From assembly GCF_013364155.1 (NCBI RefSeq), contig NZ_CP054916.1, positions 6,073,001-6,137,000 of the forward strand: a DNA stretch of 64,000 bases, given 5' to 3'. Shown piece by piece: positions 56,450-64,000 of this stretch (its first letter is position 1; each line of letters opens with the position of its first letter). Source of the DNA: Streptomyces sp. NA02950 (lineage in GTDB: Bacteria; Actinomycetota; Actinomycetes; Streptomycetales; Streptomycetaceae). The translations under genes and the position numbers were made by a program. Below the pieces are notes generated by a model. That model was given only the letters and a program-made list of their open reading frames with translations. It searched no databases and was not told where the DNA came from.

Positions 56450-56478
56450 TTGTCTGCTGGCAACCACCACATTACGAT
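56450..56478 (+). promoter_or_regulatory. Sigma-70-type promoter of the phosphotransferase gene
   Basis: TTGTCT (56450-56455), a 17-bp spacer and TACGAT (56473-56478), about 117 bp upstream of the ATG at 56595. It shares ATTACGATCATG with the promoter at 55167-55195. Confidence 0.6.
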
Positions 56479-56594
56479 CATGACGAAGCATCGTGAGGCG
56501 GAAGGCACACGCCTGTTTCTCCCCCTCAAGAAATCCTGGCTCGCCATGCCGACTGGTCGGACGCGTGGCCCCCTGCGGAGGTAAAGAAGAACCG

Positions 56595-57557
56595 ATGCAT
56601 GTGCCGACCCCGCCGCCGCAGCAGACGCCCACGTCAATGTGCCGGGTGGATTGGACGGCACTGCCTCGAAAGGTTCGTCTCGCCATCGAGGACAAGTTGG
56701 GGTCACCGGTCGTCTCCTCGGAGACCCAGCACGGCGGTTTCTCGCCTGGTATGGCTGCCATTGTGCGCTGTGCCGATGAGTCCGAGTACTTCGTCAAAGC
56801 GGTAAACGCCGACCTCAACCCGGTATCGCCGCAGATGTATCGGGAGGAGGCGTCCTTCTCGGCCGCACTGCCGAGGGGATTGCCCGTGCCGCGTCTCCAC
56901 CATGTCCACGATGACGGTGACTGGATCGCCCTCGTCTTCGACGCCGTCAAGGGAAAGACCCCCGATGTTCCCTGGAGGGTGGCTGATGCCCAGCGGCTTA
57001 TGGAAACGATACAGATCCTGGCTGCCACACCCCTCGCCGGGGAACTGACCGGCCTGCCTTCCGTTTCAGACCGTCTTGAGCGCAGTTTCGGCGCCTATCG
57101 CCGAGTGGCTGAATCACCGCATCACCTCTCCGCCTGGGAACGCAGGAACATCGATCGGTTGATCCCGGCGGCCGAGTCCGCCCTGGAGTTCGTGGCAGGG
57201 GACTCCCTCGTGCATCTCGATCTGCGTGCGGACAACATCGTCCTGGCCCACGACGGAGGCGCGTACATCGTCGATTGGTCTTGGGCCTCGGCCGGAGCCT
57301 CATGGCTGGACAAGGTCTGCTTCCTCGTGAATGTCGCGACCTACGGGGGAGATGCCGAGTGTTTTGTCGCCGGCGACCCGTTCCTCGCGTCTGTGCCGCC
57401 GGACCATATCACCGCCTTCCTCATCGGATTGAGCGGGATGTGGACCGAAGCCGTGGCCGAACCGGCACCGCCCGGTCTGCCCGCCCTGCGCGCCTTCCAG
57501 CGGCTCGAAAGAGATGCCACTCTCGCGTGGGTCCGCTCTCGTACGGGATGGGAGTGA
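56595..57557 (+). CDS. Aminoglycoside phosphotransferase-family kinase
   Basis: A 320-residue APH/ChoK-type kinase. The catalytic loop reads LVHLDLRADNIVL (catalytic Asp and metal-binding Asn) and the metal Asp is in YIVDWSWASAG. The N-lobe has SEYFVKAVNAD with the ATP-site Lys. Such proteins phosphorylate antibiotics, sugars or biosynthetic intermediates. The start is ATG 56595 with GGAGG somewhat far upstream; the frame is open from 56493. It could protect the producer by phosphorylating the product. Confidence 0.87.
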   Translation: MHVPTPPPQQTPTSMCRVDWTALPRKVRLAIEDKLGSPVVSSETQHGGFSPGMAAIVRCADESEYFVKAVNADLNPVSPQMYREEASFSAALPRGLPVPRLHHVHDDGDWIALVFDAVKGKTPDVPWRVADAQRLMETIQILAATPLAGELTGLPSVSDRLERSFGAYRRVAESPHHLSAWERRNIDRLIPAAESALEFVAGDSLVHLDLRADNIVLAHDGGAYIVDWSWASAGASWLDKVCFLVNVATYGGDAECFVAGDPFLASVPPDHITAFLIGLSGMWTEAVAEPAPPGLPALRAFQRLERDATLAWVRSRTGWE

Positions 57558-57621
57558 CGGTCTCGAACCGCGACAGCCACCACGTCCTCGCCGGTATGCG
57601 CATGATCAGGAGAGTTGGCAA

Positions 57622-58473
57622 ATGAGCGAAATCCTTGTCTCTGTCCATGGCAACAAGCTCGACATTGAGCCCAGACTGGTGGTCATCGACACGGACACGG
57701 CCACTGCCCGTGAGTCAGAGTTCGCACTGCCTGCCGGATTCCAGCGATACATGGGGCTGGCGGTCAGCGGCCGGTGGATCTACATCCTCGCAATGACCAT
57801 CGACGACCGGTCCTCGCTGGTCGCCGTCGACAGGGCCGGTGAGGAACAGGCACTCGTGTGTCCGCTACCCGATGTTCTGGACGGCCACAGCGTGCTCGCC
57901 GCCGATCGAGACCTCTACGTGGTCTCCTCGGGGACGGACGAACTGGTGCGGTTCTCTCTCTCGGACGGACGCCCGGATCCCGGGCAGCGGCGGACAGCAT
58001 GGCGCGCAAGCGACGCGGGGCGCGACACACACCATGTCAACAGCGTTCTCCAGCTCGACGGGAACATCGTGGTGTCCGGCTTCGGGCCCTCACCCACGGG
58101 ATCCTGGGCCGACGCTTACGACGGCTACATCGTCGACGTGACGGACAACCGGCCCTTGGTCACCGGCATCTCGCACCCTCATTCCGTCACGGCATGCAAC
58201 GGCCTCCTGTACTACTGCGAGTCCGGCAGCGGAAGGTTCTGCTCCGAAAAGGGCACCATCATTAACCTCGATGGTTATGTCCGTGGCGTCTGCTGGCTCT
58301 CAGATGATCTCGTATGTATCGGCACCAGTGCCGGGCGCACTCGAGACAGGAAAGGCCATTACCAGGCTGAAGATTGTGCCGTGTGGATCGTTGACGTAAC
58401 CCGCGGCGCCGTTGCCACCCGGATCCCACTGGGGCAGTTCGGCCCGGAGATATACGACATCATCCTTTTGTAG
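57622..58473 (+). CDS. DUF4915-type beta-propeller-like protein
   Basis: A 283-residue protein made of repeated beta-strand blades, such as LVVIDTDTATARESEFALP, GRWIYILAMT, RDLYVVSSGTDELVRFSL, THHVNSVLQLDGNIVVSGFG and HPHSVTACNGLLYYCESGSG. This is the look of DUF4915/TIGR03032-like proteins found in some glycan and antibiotic clusters. No catalytic role is known to me. AGGAGAG precedes the ATG at 57622. It lies 64 bp after the phosphotransferase on the same strand, so the two are probably co-transcribed. Confidence 0.72.
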   Translation: MSEILVSVHGNKLDIEPRLVVIDTDTATARESEFALPAGFQRYMGLAVSGRWIYILAMTIDDRSSLVAVDRAGEEQALVCPLPDVLDGHSVLAADRDLYVVSSGTDELVRFSLSDGRPDPGQRRTAWRASDAGRDTHHVNSVLQLDGNIVVSGFGPSPTGSWADAYDGYIVDVTDNRPLVTGISHPHSVTACNGLLYYCESGSGRFCSEKGTIINLDGYVRGVCWLSDDLVCIGTSAGRTRDRKGHYQAEDCAVWIVDVTRGAVATRIPLGQFGPEIYDIILL

Positions 58474-58541
58474 CGCGAAAGGACTGGGCATGTCATTGCG
58501 ATGGGAAGCTGGTCTCGCGAAGGTTTGTGGAGGTACGCCCA

Positions 58542-59186
58542 GTGGCGTCACGCACGGCTGATGACGCCGAGCCCCCGACGGCGACGTTCTCCAGGGAGTA
58601 CTTCGACCGCCGCTATACCCAAGACCCCGACCCCTGGGGGCTGGCCACCAAGTGGTACGAACGCCGGAAGTACGCGCTGACCATCGCGTCACTGCCCAGG
58701 GCGCGGTACCGAAACTGCTTCGAGCCCGGCTGCGCGATAGGAGAACTCACCCGGCTGCTGGCTCCACGCTGTGCGCGTCTGCTGGCTGTCGACTTTGCGG
58801 AAGGGGCCTTGGAACAGGCCCGTTCGGCTGTGCGCGAGTTCGAACACGTCGAAGTCAAGCGGTCGAAGCTGCCTGAGCAGCTGCCCAGCGACCGTTACGA
58901 CCTCATCGTCGTCAGTGAGATTCTGTATTACTTCTCCAGCGAAGACCTCAATCTGATGCTGGACGGCCTGGTTGACCGACTGGACACCGGCGGCGACCTT
59001 GTGACGATCCACTGCCGGGCTTCCGACCGTCGTCACGGTTACGATGGGTTTAATGTGCATTGTTCGATCGACGCGCGCCGGGAACTGGAGAGGCTCGTAC
59101 ATCACGAGGACGAGGATTTCGTGCTGGATGTATTTCGCCGATGGGACGGCAGCGGTCATGGGGAATCGGCCCATCCCGCCTCGTAA
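58542..59186 (+). CDS. NodS-like SAM-dependent methyltransferase
   Basis: A 214-residue methyltransferase of the NodS/nodulation type. The opening FDRRYTQDPDPWGLATKWYE is diagnostic of that group, followed by motif I CFEPGCAIGELTRLLA and LLAVDFAEGALEQA. NodS N-methylates the deacetylated glucosamine end of chito-oligosaccharides, so an amino-sugar N-methyl role would fit the PIG-L and glycosyltransferase genes of this island. GTG 58542 follows GGAGG with 8 nt spacing. Confidence 0.85.
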   Translation: MASRTADDAEPPTATFSREYFDRRYTQDPDPWGLATKWYERRKYALTIASLPRARYRNCFEPGCAIGELTRLLAPRCARLLAVDFAEGALEQARSAVREFEHVEVKRSKLPEQLPSDRYDLIVVSEILYYFSSEDLNLMLDGLVDRLDTGGDLVTIHCRASDRRHGYDGFNVHCSIDARRELERLVHHEDEDFVLDVFRRWDGSGHGESAHPAS

Positions 59187-59245
59187 CCCGGGCCCGGGTT
59201 GGGCAGACCTCCACGCAGTCCTGACGTGAAGGCAGGTGATGGCTC

Positions 59246-60052
59246 ATGACGTCGGTCCTACCGCGTATGGGGTGGGCTGATCTGCCGGGCGCGGTACGTG
59301 AAGCGGTCGAGGCGCGTACCGGCCCGGTCACGGAGGCGGAGCGCATCGAGATCGGAGAGCAGTCCGAGTTCGCGTCTGTGCTGGACACATCGGTCGGCAG
59401 GGTCTTCGCCAAAGGCACCCTCATCGATGGCCGCCTGGCCGCGCGGCTGTGTACCGAGGCCAGGATCAATCCCCATGTGGCGCGACTCTCCCCCCGGCTT
59501 CTGTGGCGGGTGGAGGCCGGGGAATGGCTCGTCCTCGGGTTCGAGTATGTGCCGGGCAGGCACGCCGACTACTCGCCCGGATCCGCGGACCTGGTCAGAT
59601 TGGGGAGGGCGGTGGCGGCGCTCCAGGAGCTGCGCTGTCCGGATCATGTGTCCAGGCGGGTGGAACAGCGGTGGGCAGGGCTCACGGGGCAGGCTCATAT
59701 GATGGCGGGTGAGACGCTGATCCATATGGATTTGAACCCCGGCAATGTCCTGATGACCGAGGGCCGGGCGTACTTCGTCGACTGGGCTCTGGCGTGCAAG
59801 GGCGCCGACTGGGTAGAACTCGCCCTGCTCGTTCCCCGGTTGATAGGGCATGGACACAGCCCCCGTGAGGCGGAGGAGTGGGCAGCGCAGTTCCGGCCTT
59901 GGAGCCATGTGACGGCCAAGGCTCTGGACGTTGTCGCGGACGCCGAGTCCCTCAAGTGGCAGAAGACGGCAGCCGACTGGCCGTTCCCGCACATAGTACG
60001 GACCGCGAAGGCAGCCCGGGACTGGGCACATTGGCGGCGGCTACGCGGCTAG
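59246..60052 (+). CDS. Phosphotransferase (APH family)
   Basis: A 268-residue APH-type kinase, a distant paralogue of the one at 56595. The catalytic loop is LIHMDLNPGNVLM and the metal Asp is in YFVDWALACKGADW. The N-lobe is short, with FAKGTLIDGRLAARL in the Lys region. It is probably a self-resistance or tailoring kinase. It follows the NodS-like gene by 59 bp, and a ribosome site (GGCAGGTG) precedes the ATG. It is the last gene of the cluster before the conjugation-type ATPase. Confidence 0.85.
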   Translation: MTSVLPRMGWADLPGAVREAVEARTGPVTEAERIEIGEQSEFASVLDTSVGRVFAKGTLIDGRLAARLCTEARINPHVARLSPRLLWRVEAGEWLVLGFEYVPGRHADYSPGSADLVRLGRAVAALQELRCPDHVSRRVEQRWAGLTGQAHMMAGETLIHMDLNPGNVLMTEGRAYFVDWALACKGADWVELALLVPRLIGHGHSPREAEEWAAQFRPWSHVTAKALDVVADAESLKWQKTAADWPFPHIVRTAKAARDWAHWRRLRG

Positions 60053-60225
60053 ACTCGCGGTTGACTCCCCTCGCCAGTTGCTGAGACATGCTCGAGGGCC
60101 GATCTCCCTGTATCGGTACGTCGTCACAGGAAGAGCCCTCTCGTCGTCGGCTGGGAAATCCTCGGATCGCCAGCCTGCGGCGGCGAGCAGGGGCGTCCCA
60201 CCCGGAAGAGAGAGGTACCGACGGC

Positions 60226-62208
60226 GTGTCCATGAGCACGAAAAGCAAGTCCGTCGCAGATATACCCAGACATGTGTGGTCGACGGATGAACTGATCGCT
60301 GCAGGTGTGGCCTTGTTGCTGGCCATGGTCTGGGGTCTCGGCGTATTGGCCTGGGCGGCGGGGGGAGTCGTCGCGCTGATCACGAACGGAGCCTGGCCCG
60401 GCCAGCCCTTTTCCACATCGTTTCCCCTGATCATCGACCTGGCCGTCCACTGGGACGAGCGCGCGCTCGCGTGGTCGGCCGCGGATCGGCCACTGCTGGG
60501 ACCCGACTGGTTGTTCTGGTCGGTTTACGCCACCTTGGTCATCATAGGGGGGACCATGGTGAAGATGGTGCTCAGCTGGGCCCTCCGTGTGCTGGCCCAG
60601 CAGCGTCGGGAACGGCACGTCAAGGTCCGTAAGGCACAACGGGACAACTCGGTTATCTGGGCGGAGTCCACGGACGTCGAATCGCTGTTGGTCCCTGACC
60701 GGAACACTCTGTCCGGACGCGTCTACCTGGGTGAGATGGTGGGCAATTCGGGGGCCAAGCTGGCGACTTCGCGTTATACCTCGATCGCGGTCATCGCGCC
60801 AACGGGTTCGTCGAAGACAGTGAAATACGTTGTGCCAACCATACTGACCTGGCCCGACGCCATCTTCGTCACGTCCACGAAAAATGACATCGCGGATCTG
60901 ACCCTGAACTTCCGTGGCCAGACGCTTGGTCGACCGGTCTATATATTCGATCCCACAGGAGAGTGGCCGGAGGAGCAGCGTAAATACCTGTCCGCATGGT
61001 CACCGCTTATGGCGGTTCACAATTTTGCCGATGCCGACAAGGTCGCTCAATGGCTCTCCGAGGCGGCCGTTGAGGGCGGCGGCGCGGATGCGAAAGCTCG
61101 CTTCTGGATCAATCTTACGCAGATAGCTTTGGGGCCTATGCTATGGATTGCCAGGAAGACGAACAAGACAATGCAGGACGTTGCGGACTGGATCGGCTAC
61201 CAGCGTTTCAGTGAGATAGAGAGGCTTTTCGACGAATACGAACGCGACGCCGTTGATCAGGCGGCGAAGGAAGATTTGGCGATGGCCCGGCGTGGGCTGT
61301 CGGCGACGCAGAAGCGTGACAAGATGACGCTCGCCGGGATCTTTGCCAATGCGGACTTCCTTCTGAAGCCATTCTTGTCCGCGCAGATGGCGCCGACGAC
61401 AGACATCAGGTTTGACGAGGATGGGAAGCCCTACAGCCCTTTCGGGCTCCAGGTTCTGGATATCGAACATGTTCTGGACGAGGGTGGCACCATCTATGCC
61501 ATCAGTGACGAGGAAGAACAGGAAATGCTGCGCCCCGTCTTTCAAGCGGTGGCACAGTCCTACCTTCGGGCCTGTCGGAAGCGTCAGCGGCGCCAGGGCG
61601 CCGGTCCTCTGGTGAATCCCCCGCTGCTCTTGCTCGAGGAAGCCGCCAACGTCGCCCCGCTGCCGACCCTCGACAAGATGGCCGCGACCTATCGTGGATT
61701 CGGCATCGTCATCATGTCGATCTGGCAGGATGAGGCTCAGGTGGCAACGCTTTACGATACGCGAGCCCCCACGGTTCTCGGGAACCACACGACCCGGCTG
61801 TACCTGCCCGGCTCCTCGGATGACACCACACTTGACCGCCTCTCCAGGCTCATCGGAGATCAATCCGTTTCACTGCAGAGGTTCGGATACACGCATCAGG
61901 AAGGGCACCAGAGGATAACGGCCAACGAAGGCTCCGAGGACATCCGGCTTGCCCCGATCGACTATCTGCGCACACTGCCGAGGGACGTCGCGGTCGTCCT
62001 GTCCGGCAATCTTCCACCTCTCAGGGTCACGGCGACGCCGTGGTTCAAGGACCCGGAGATGCGCGCGCGCATCGGCCCGGAGATGTGCGAGAAGTATGAC
62101 CGTGCGTTCGGCGAATCGCAGCGGAAGGCTGACGCCGCGGCGCCAGTTGAGGCATCGGGTACGTCGACGCGTACTTCCGGCTGGATGCGCAAGCGGTCGC
62201 GGTCGTAA
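60226..62208 (+). CDS. VirD4/TraG-type coupling ATPase (type IV secretion)
   Basis: A 660-residue membrane ATPase. Two N-terminal hydrophobic segments (about 22-50 and 103-125) are followed by Walker A APTGSSKTVKYV near residue 190 and Walker B PPLLLLEEAANVAP near 465. The TraG/VirD4 features SIWQDEAQVATLYDTRAPTV and LGNHTTRLYLPG follow. Coupling proteins hand DNA or proteins to a type IV channel. No relaxase or VirB4 is in the window. GTG 60226 was chosen, with AGAGAGG upstream; ATG 60232 is close by. Confidence 0.9.
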   Translation: MSMSTKSKSVADIPRHVWSTDELIAAGVALLLAMVWGLGVLAWAAGGVVALITNGAWPGQPFSTSFPLIIDLAVHWDERALAWSAADRPLLGPDWLFWSVYATLVIIGGTMVKMVLSWALRVLAQQRRERHVKVRKAQRDNSVIWAESTDVESLLVPDRNTLSGRVYLGEMVGNSGAKLATSRYTSIAVIAPTGSSKTVKYVVPTILTWPDAIFVTSTKNDIADLTLNFRGQTLGRPVYIFDPTGEWPEEQRKYLSAWSPLMAVHNFADADKVAQWLSEAAVEGGGADAKARFWINLTQIALGPMLWIARKTNKTMQDVADWIGYQRFSEIERLFDEYERDAVDQAAKEDLAMARRGLSATQKRDKMTLAGIFANADFLLKPFLSAQMAPTTDIRFDEDGKPYSPFGLQVLDIEHVLDEGGTIYAISDEEEQEMLRPVFQAVAQSYLRACRKRQRRQGAGPLVNPPLLLLEEAANVAPLPTLDKMAATYRGFGIVIMSIWQDEAQVATLYDTRAPTVLGNHTTRLYLPGSSDDTTLDRLSRLIGDQSVSLQRFGYTHQEGHQRITANEGSEDIRLAPIDYLRTLPRDVAVVLSGNLPPLRVTATPWFKDPEMRARIGPEMCEKYDRAFGESQRKADAAAPVEASGTSTRTSGWMRKRSRS

Positions 62209-62363
62209 CGAGCGCTTATGCCCGTTCCAAGGCCCGCTTCATCCGGACCCGGAGATCCGTACCGGCCTACGCCCACCGCGCCTCGAGGGGTGCGGCCCGG
62301 GACGAGTGACGCGCGCCAAACCCGCCGTGCGGTCGGTCTGACGCGCGTCTTGGGCGACGTGCG

Positions 62364-63173
62364 TCAGAACTGGGCCGTCAGCCCGGCCGCGTCCAGCAGA
62401 TAGGCGGTCATCGGGTCGTAGAACCGCGGGTTGGTGACATGGTCGTCCAGCGGGACGACCACCGAGAGGGTGCCCTCGGACTCGCCGAGGAAGAGGGCCG
62501 GGTCATTGCAGTCCGCGTACCCGACGGCGTCGATGCCCCGCTGTCCGGCGCATCCGGCCCAGCCGTGGTCGGCGACCACCAGATCGGGCAGCGGACGCCC
62601 CTCGCGGGCCAGCCCGTCCAGGATCGCCGCCATCGGCGCGGGGGAGTGGGTGTGCCGCAGCCTGGCGCCGAGCTCCAGCATCGCCACGTCGCAGAACTGG
62701 AAGACGTACCCCTCGTCGGCCTGGAGCCCGCCGGGGATCTCCACGATGTCGCAGCCCGCCGCGTGCATCGCCGAGGCCGTGGCACTGTGGACGTCCAGCA
62801 GTCCGCCCGGGTGGCCGGTGGCGAACAGCACCCGCTCCTGGGTCTCGGCCGCCTTCCGCAGCACCGACGCCATCCGGTCCAGCGCGCCGACCGTCAGCTC
62901 GGGGTCGATGGTGTCCTGGCCCGAGCGGTGCTGCGGATCGTCGATCACCCCGCACCGCTCCGCCATGACCGCCAGCACGTCCTGTTCGTCGACCCAGCGG
63001 TCGCCCAGTTCCAGACCGAGCCAGTAGTGGCGGTCGCCGTCCGCGAGCTTGCGGTAGTGGGAGAGGTTGTTCTCCCGGGGAGTGGCGACATCGCCCGCGA
63101 TGCGGGTACGGACAAGGTGGTCGATCAACTCGCCACGACTGGGCACGGTACTGGGTATGGGCATGTCGTCCAT
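62364..63173 (-). CDS. Conserved actinobacterial protein, putative phosphatase
   Basis: A 269-residue protein matching a conserved Streptomyces family usually labelled 'phosphatase'. Visible segments are GDVATPRENNLSHYRKLADG, WLGLELGDRWVDEQDVLAVM, RVLFATGHPGGLLDVHS and LPDLVVADHGWAGCAGQRG, whose Asp/His residues could bind metal. I cannot confirm the reaction. The start is ATG 63173 or 63164; the frame open to 63383 overlaps the next gene. It is convergent with the coupling ATPase and may be core chromosome rather than island. Confidence 0.72.
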   Translation of the reverse strand: MDDMPIPSTVPSRGELIDHLVRTRIAGDVATPRENNLSHYRKLADGDRHYWLGLELGDRWVDEQDVLAVMAERCGVIDDPQHRSGQDTIDPELTVGALDRMASVLRKAAETQERVLFATGHPGGLLDVHSATASAMHAAGCDIVEIPGGLQADEGYVFQFCDVAMLELGARLRHTHSPAPMAAILDGLAREGRPLPDLVVADHGWAGCAGQRGIDAVGYADCNDPALFLGESEGTLSVVVPLDDHVTNPRFYDPMTAYLLDAAGLTAQF

Positions 63174-63213
63174 TGTCGCCCCAGTGTCCGTGAAAGGGGG
63201 GCGACGGGCCCGG

Positions 63214-63891
63214 CTACTGCTGGGCGCGCAGCTTGTCCAGCCGGGCCCGTAGGCTCCTGACCGCCTTGCTGTCCTCGCCGCCGGTCGCGACGAGCACGGC
63301 CAGGACATCCGCCCCGACGCTGAGTTTCTCCTGTGGGTCCGTGATCGATGTCCAGGTGAAGAGGGCCCTCCGCGCCGAGGCACGGGTGAGCGAGTGGCGG
63401 TGCCCTACGGCCGACGCGTGAAGGCCGGTGGTGTGCAAATACCAGCGGGCGGCGGTGGCATGATGCCCCATCAGGTGGGAGAGCCAGCCCCGCAACTCGC
63501 GCATATTGATGGTGTGAGGGTGTGCCGGACCGAACTCGGCGGTGATCTGCTGGTCCAGTTGGTCCGCTTCGACGGTGGCCCAGGCCAGGTGTGCCTGATC
63601 CCCTGTCTGAAACGCGGTGGTAATGGCCGCCACGCGCTCGCGGTACTTTGCCGGAGGCTGTTCGGGCGTGGCTTGCGCGGGTTGCCGCGCTTCCGGTCCC
63701 GGCTCAGGGTCGGACACCGGCTCGGCGGCGGTCGGTCGGGAGGCTGACAGGGGACCGGGGGGCGTGAGGCTGGTCGGGGCCGGCGGCTCCGCTTCCCCAG
63801 TCGTCGGTGAGGGCGAGGGCTGGAGCGCGGTGACGTCCCAGAAGGTGGGGCTGACAGTGCCCCATGGGGCGAACGTCTCCTCTTCGTCCAT
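63214..63891 (-). CDS. Hypothetical protein with Pro-rich N-terminus and helical C-terminus
   Basis: A 225-residue protein. Residues 1-80 are acidic then Pro/Ser/Thr-rich (MDEEETFAPWGTVSPTFWDV at the start). Residues from about 80 form helical repeats (KYRERVAAITTAFQTGDQAH, HPHTINMRELRGWLSHLMGH and so on) that look TPR-like. ATG 63891 follows GGGGTG. It lies 58 bp downstream of another minus-strand gene that runs off the window. Function unknown; its position near a coupling ATPase suggests a mobile-element accessory. Confidence 0.72.
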   Translation of the reverse strand: MDEEETFAPWGTVSPTFWDVTALQPSPSPTTGEAEPPAPTSLTPPGPLSASRPTAAEPVSDPEPGPEARQPAQATPEQPPAKYRERVAAITTAFQTGDQAHLAWATVEADQLDQQITAEFGPAHPHTINMRELRGWLSHLMGHHATAARWYLHTTGLHASAVGHRHSLTRASARRALFTWTSITDPQEKLSVGADVLAVLVATGGEDSKAVRSLRARLDKLRAQQ

Positions 63892-63949
63892 GATCACCCC
63901 ACGTCGTCCGTTCGGTACTGGTCTCGGGTCCGGGCCATCGCTCCACCGG

Positions 63950-64000
63950 TCAGATGTGCACGCCGTGCTGGCGCAAGTAAGGGATCGGGTTGATGTCCGA
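63950..64000 (-). CDS. C-terminal end of a gene running out of the window
   Basis: The last 16 codons and stop of a minus-strand gene are visible: SDINPIPYLRQHGVHI. This kind of ending is common in M23-type peptidases and cell-wall hydrolases of actinobacterial conjugation loci, which would fit the VirD4-type gene nearby. The fragment is too short to be sure. Confidence 0.55.
   Translation of the reverse strand, partial: SDINPIPYLRQHGVHI

Overview
The window is high-G+C actinobacterial chromosome, almost certainly Streptomyces. The evidence is very high third-position G+C, many GTG/TTG starts, antisense ORFs mirroring real genes, a complete Streptomyces-style myo-inositol locus, a three-subunit succinate dehydrogenase and duplicated crcB genes. 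A repeated intergenic element (630-813 and 15308-15461) resembles ones I associate with the S. violaceusniger/hygroscopicus group, but that species hint is only inference.

Left part (1-40 kb, core-like). It opens with the 3' end of citrate synthase, then a 740-bp gene-free stretch of repeats and hairpins. Next come a copper module (CopA ATPase and CopZ chaperone behind a CsoR-type palindrome), a TetR regulator divergent from an MMPL exporter, and a small HTH protein. The myo-inositol catabolic locus spans 7.7-20.8 kb: two Gfo/Idh/MocA dehydrogenases, an IolE-like isomerase/dehydratase, an ABC importer, and then iolC, an aldolase-like gene, iolB, iolD and mmsA. Its three transcription units share one upstream motif, so they are probably one regulon. 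Then follow a large receptor-like membrane protein, a small secreted protein, a FUSC protein with a TetR regulator, two PH-domain membrane proteins, sdhCAB with a divergent LysR, crcB-DUF190-crcB (fluoride export), a polyprenyl diphosphate synthase, a UbiB/ABC1 kinase-like protein and a zinc alcohol dehydrogenase.

Middle and right part (39.7-64 kb, accessory). A frameshifted IS701-type transposase remnant and a methyltransferase fragment mark the left edge. From 40.77 to 60.05 kb lies an island of lower and more variable G+C that looks like an undescribed, non-modular biosynthetic cluster. It holds three aminoacyl-tRNA-synthetase-family genes: an AsnRS/AspRS-like catalytic core with little or no anticodon domain, a ProRS-like protein with altered motifs, and a complete MetRS. 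Beside them are a MccF-type LD-carboxypeptidase, a PhyH dioxygenase, a glycosyltransferase fused to a class III aminotransferase-like domain without its PLP lysine, an FkbM methyltransferase, a radical SAM/SPASM enzyme, a PIG-L deacetylase and a DXD glycosyltransferase. Most of these are joined by ATGA/GTGA overlaps. Further on are a nucleotide-sugar-type epimerase, four more class I methyltransferases in total across the island, two APH-type phosphotransferases and a DUF4915 propeller. There is no PKS, NRPS or carrier protein. My reading, which is inference, is an aminoacylated or peptidyl amino-sugar or nucleoside-like metabolite. The aaRS folds would do amide chemistry, and MetRS, MccF and the phosphotransferases are self-protection candidates.

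Right edge. A VirD4/TraG-type coupling ATPase, a conserved phosphatase-like gene, a proline-rich protein with a helical C-terminus and the last codons of a further gene suggest that the island abuts a type IV secretion/conjugation-type locus running out of the window.
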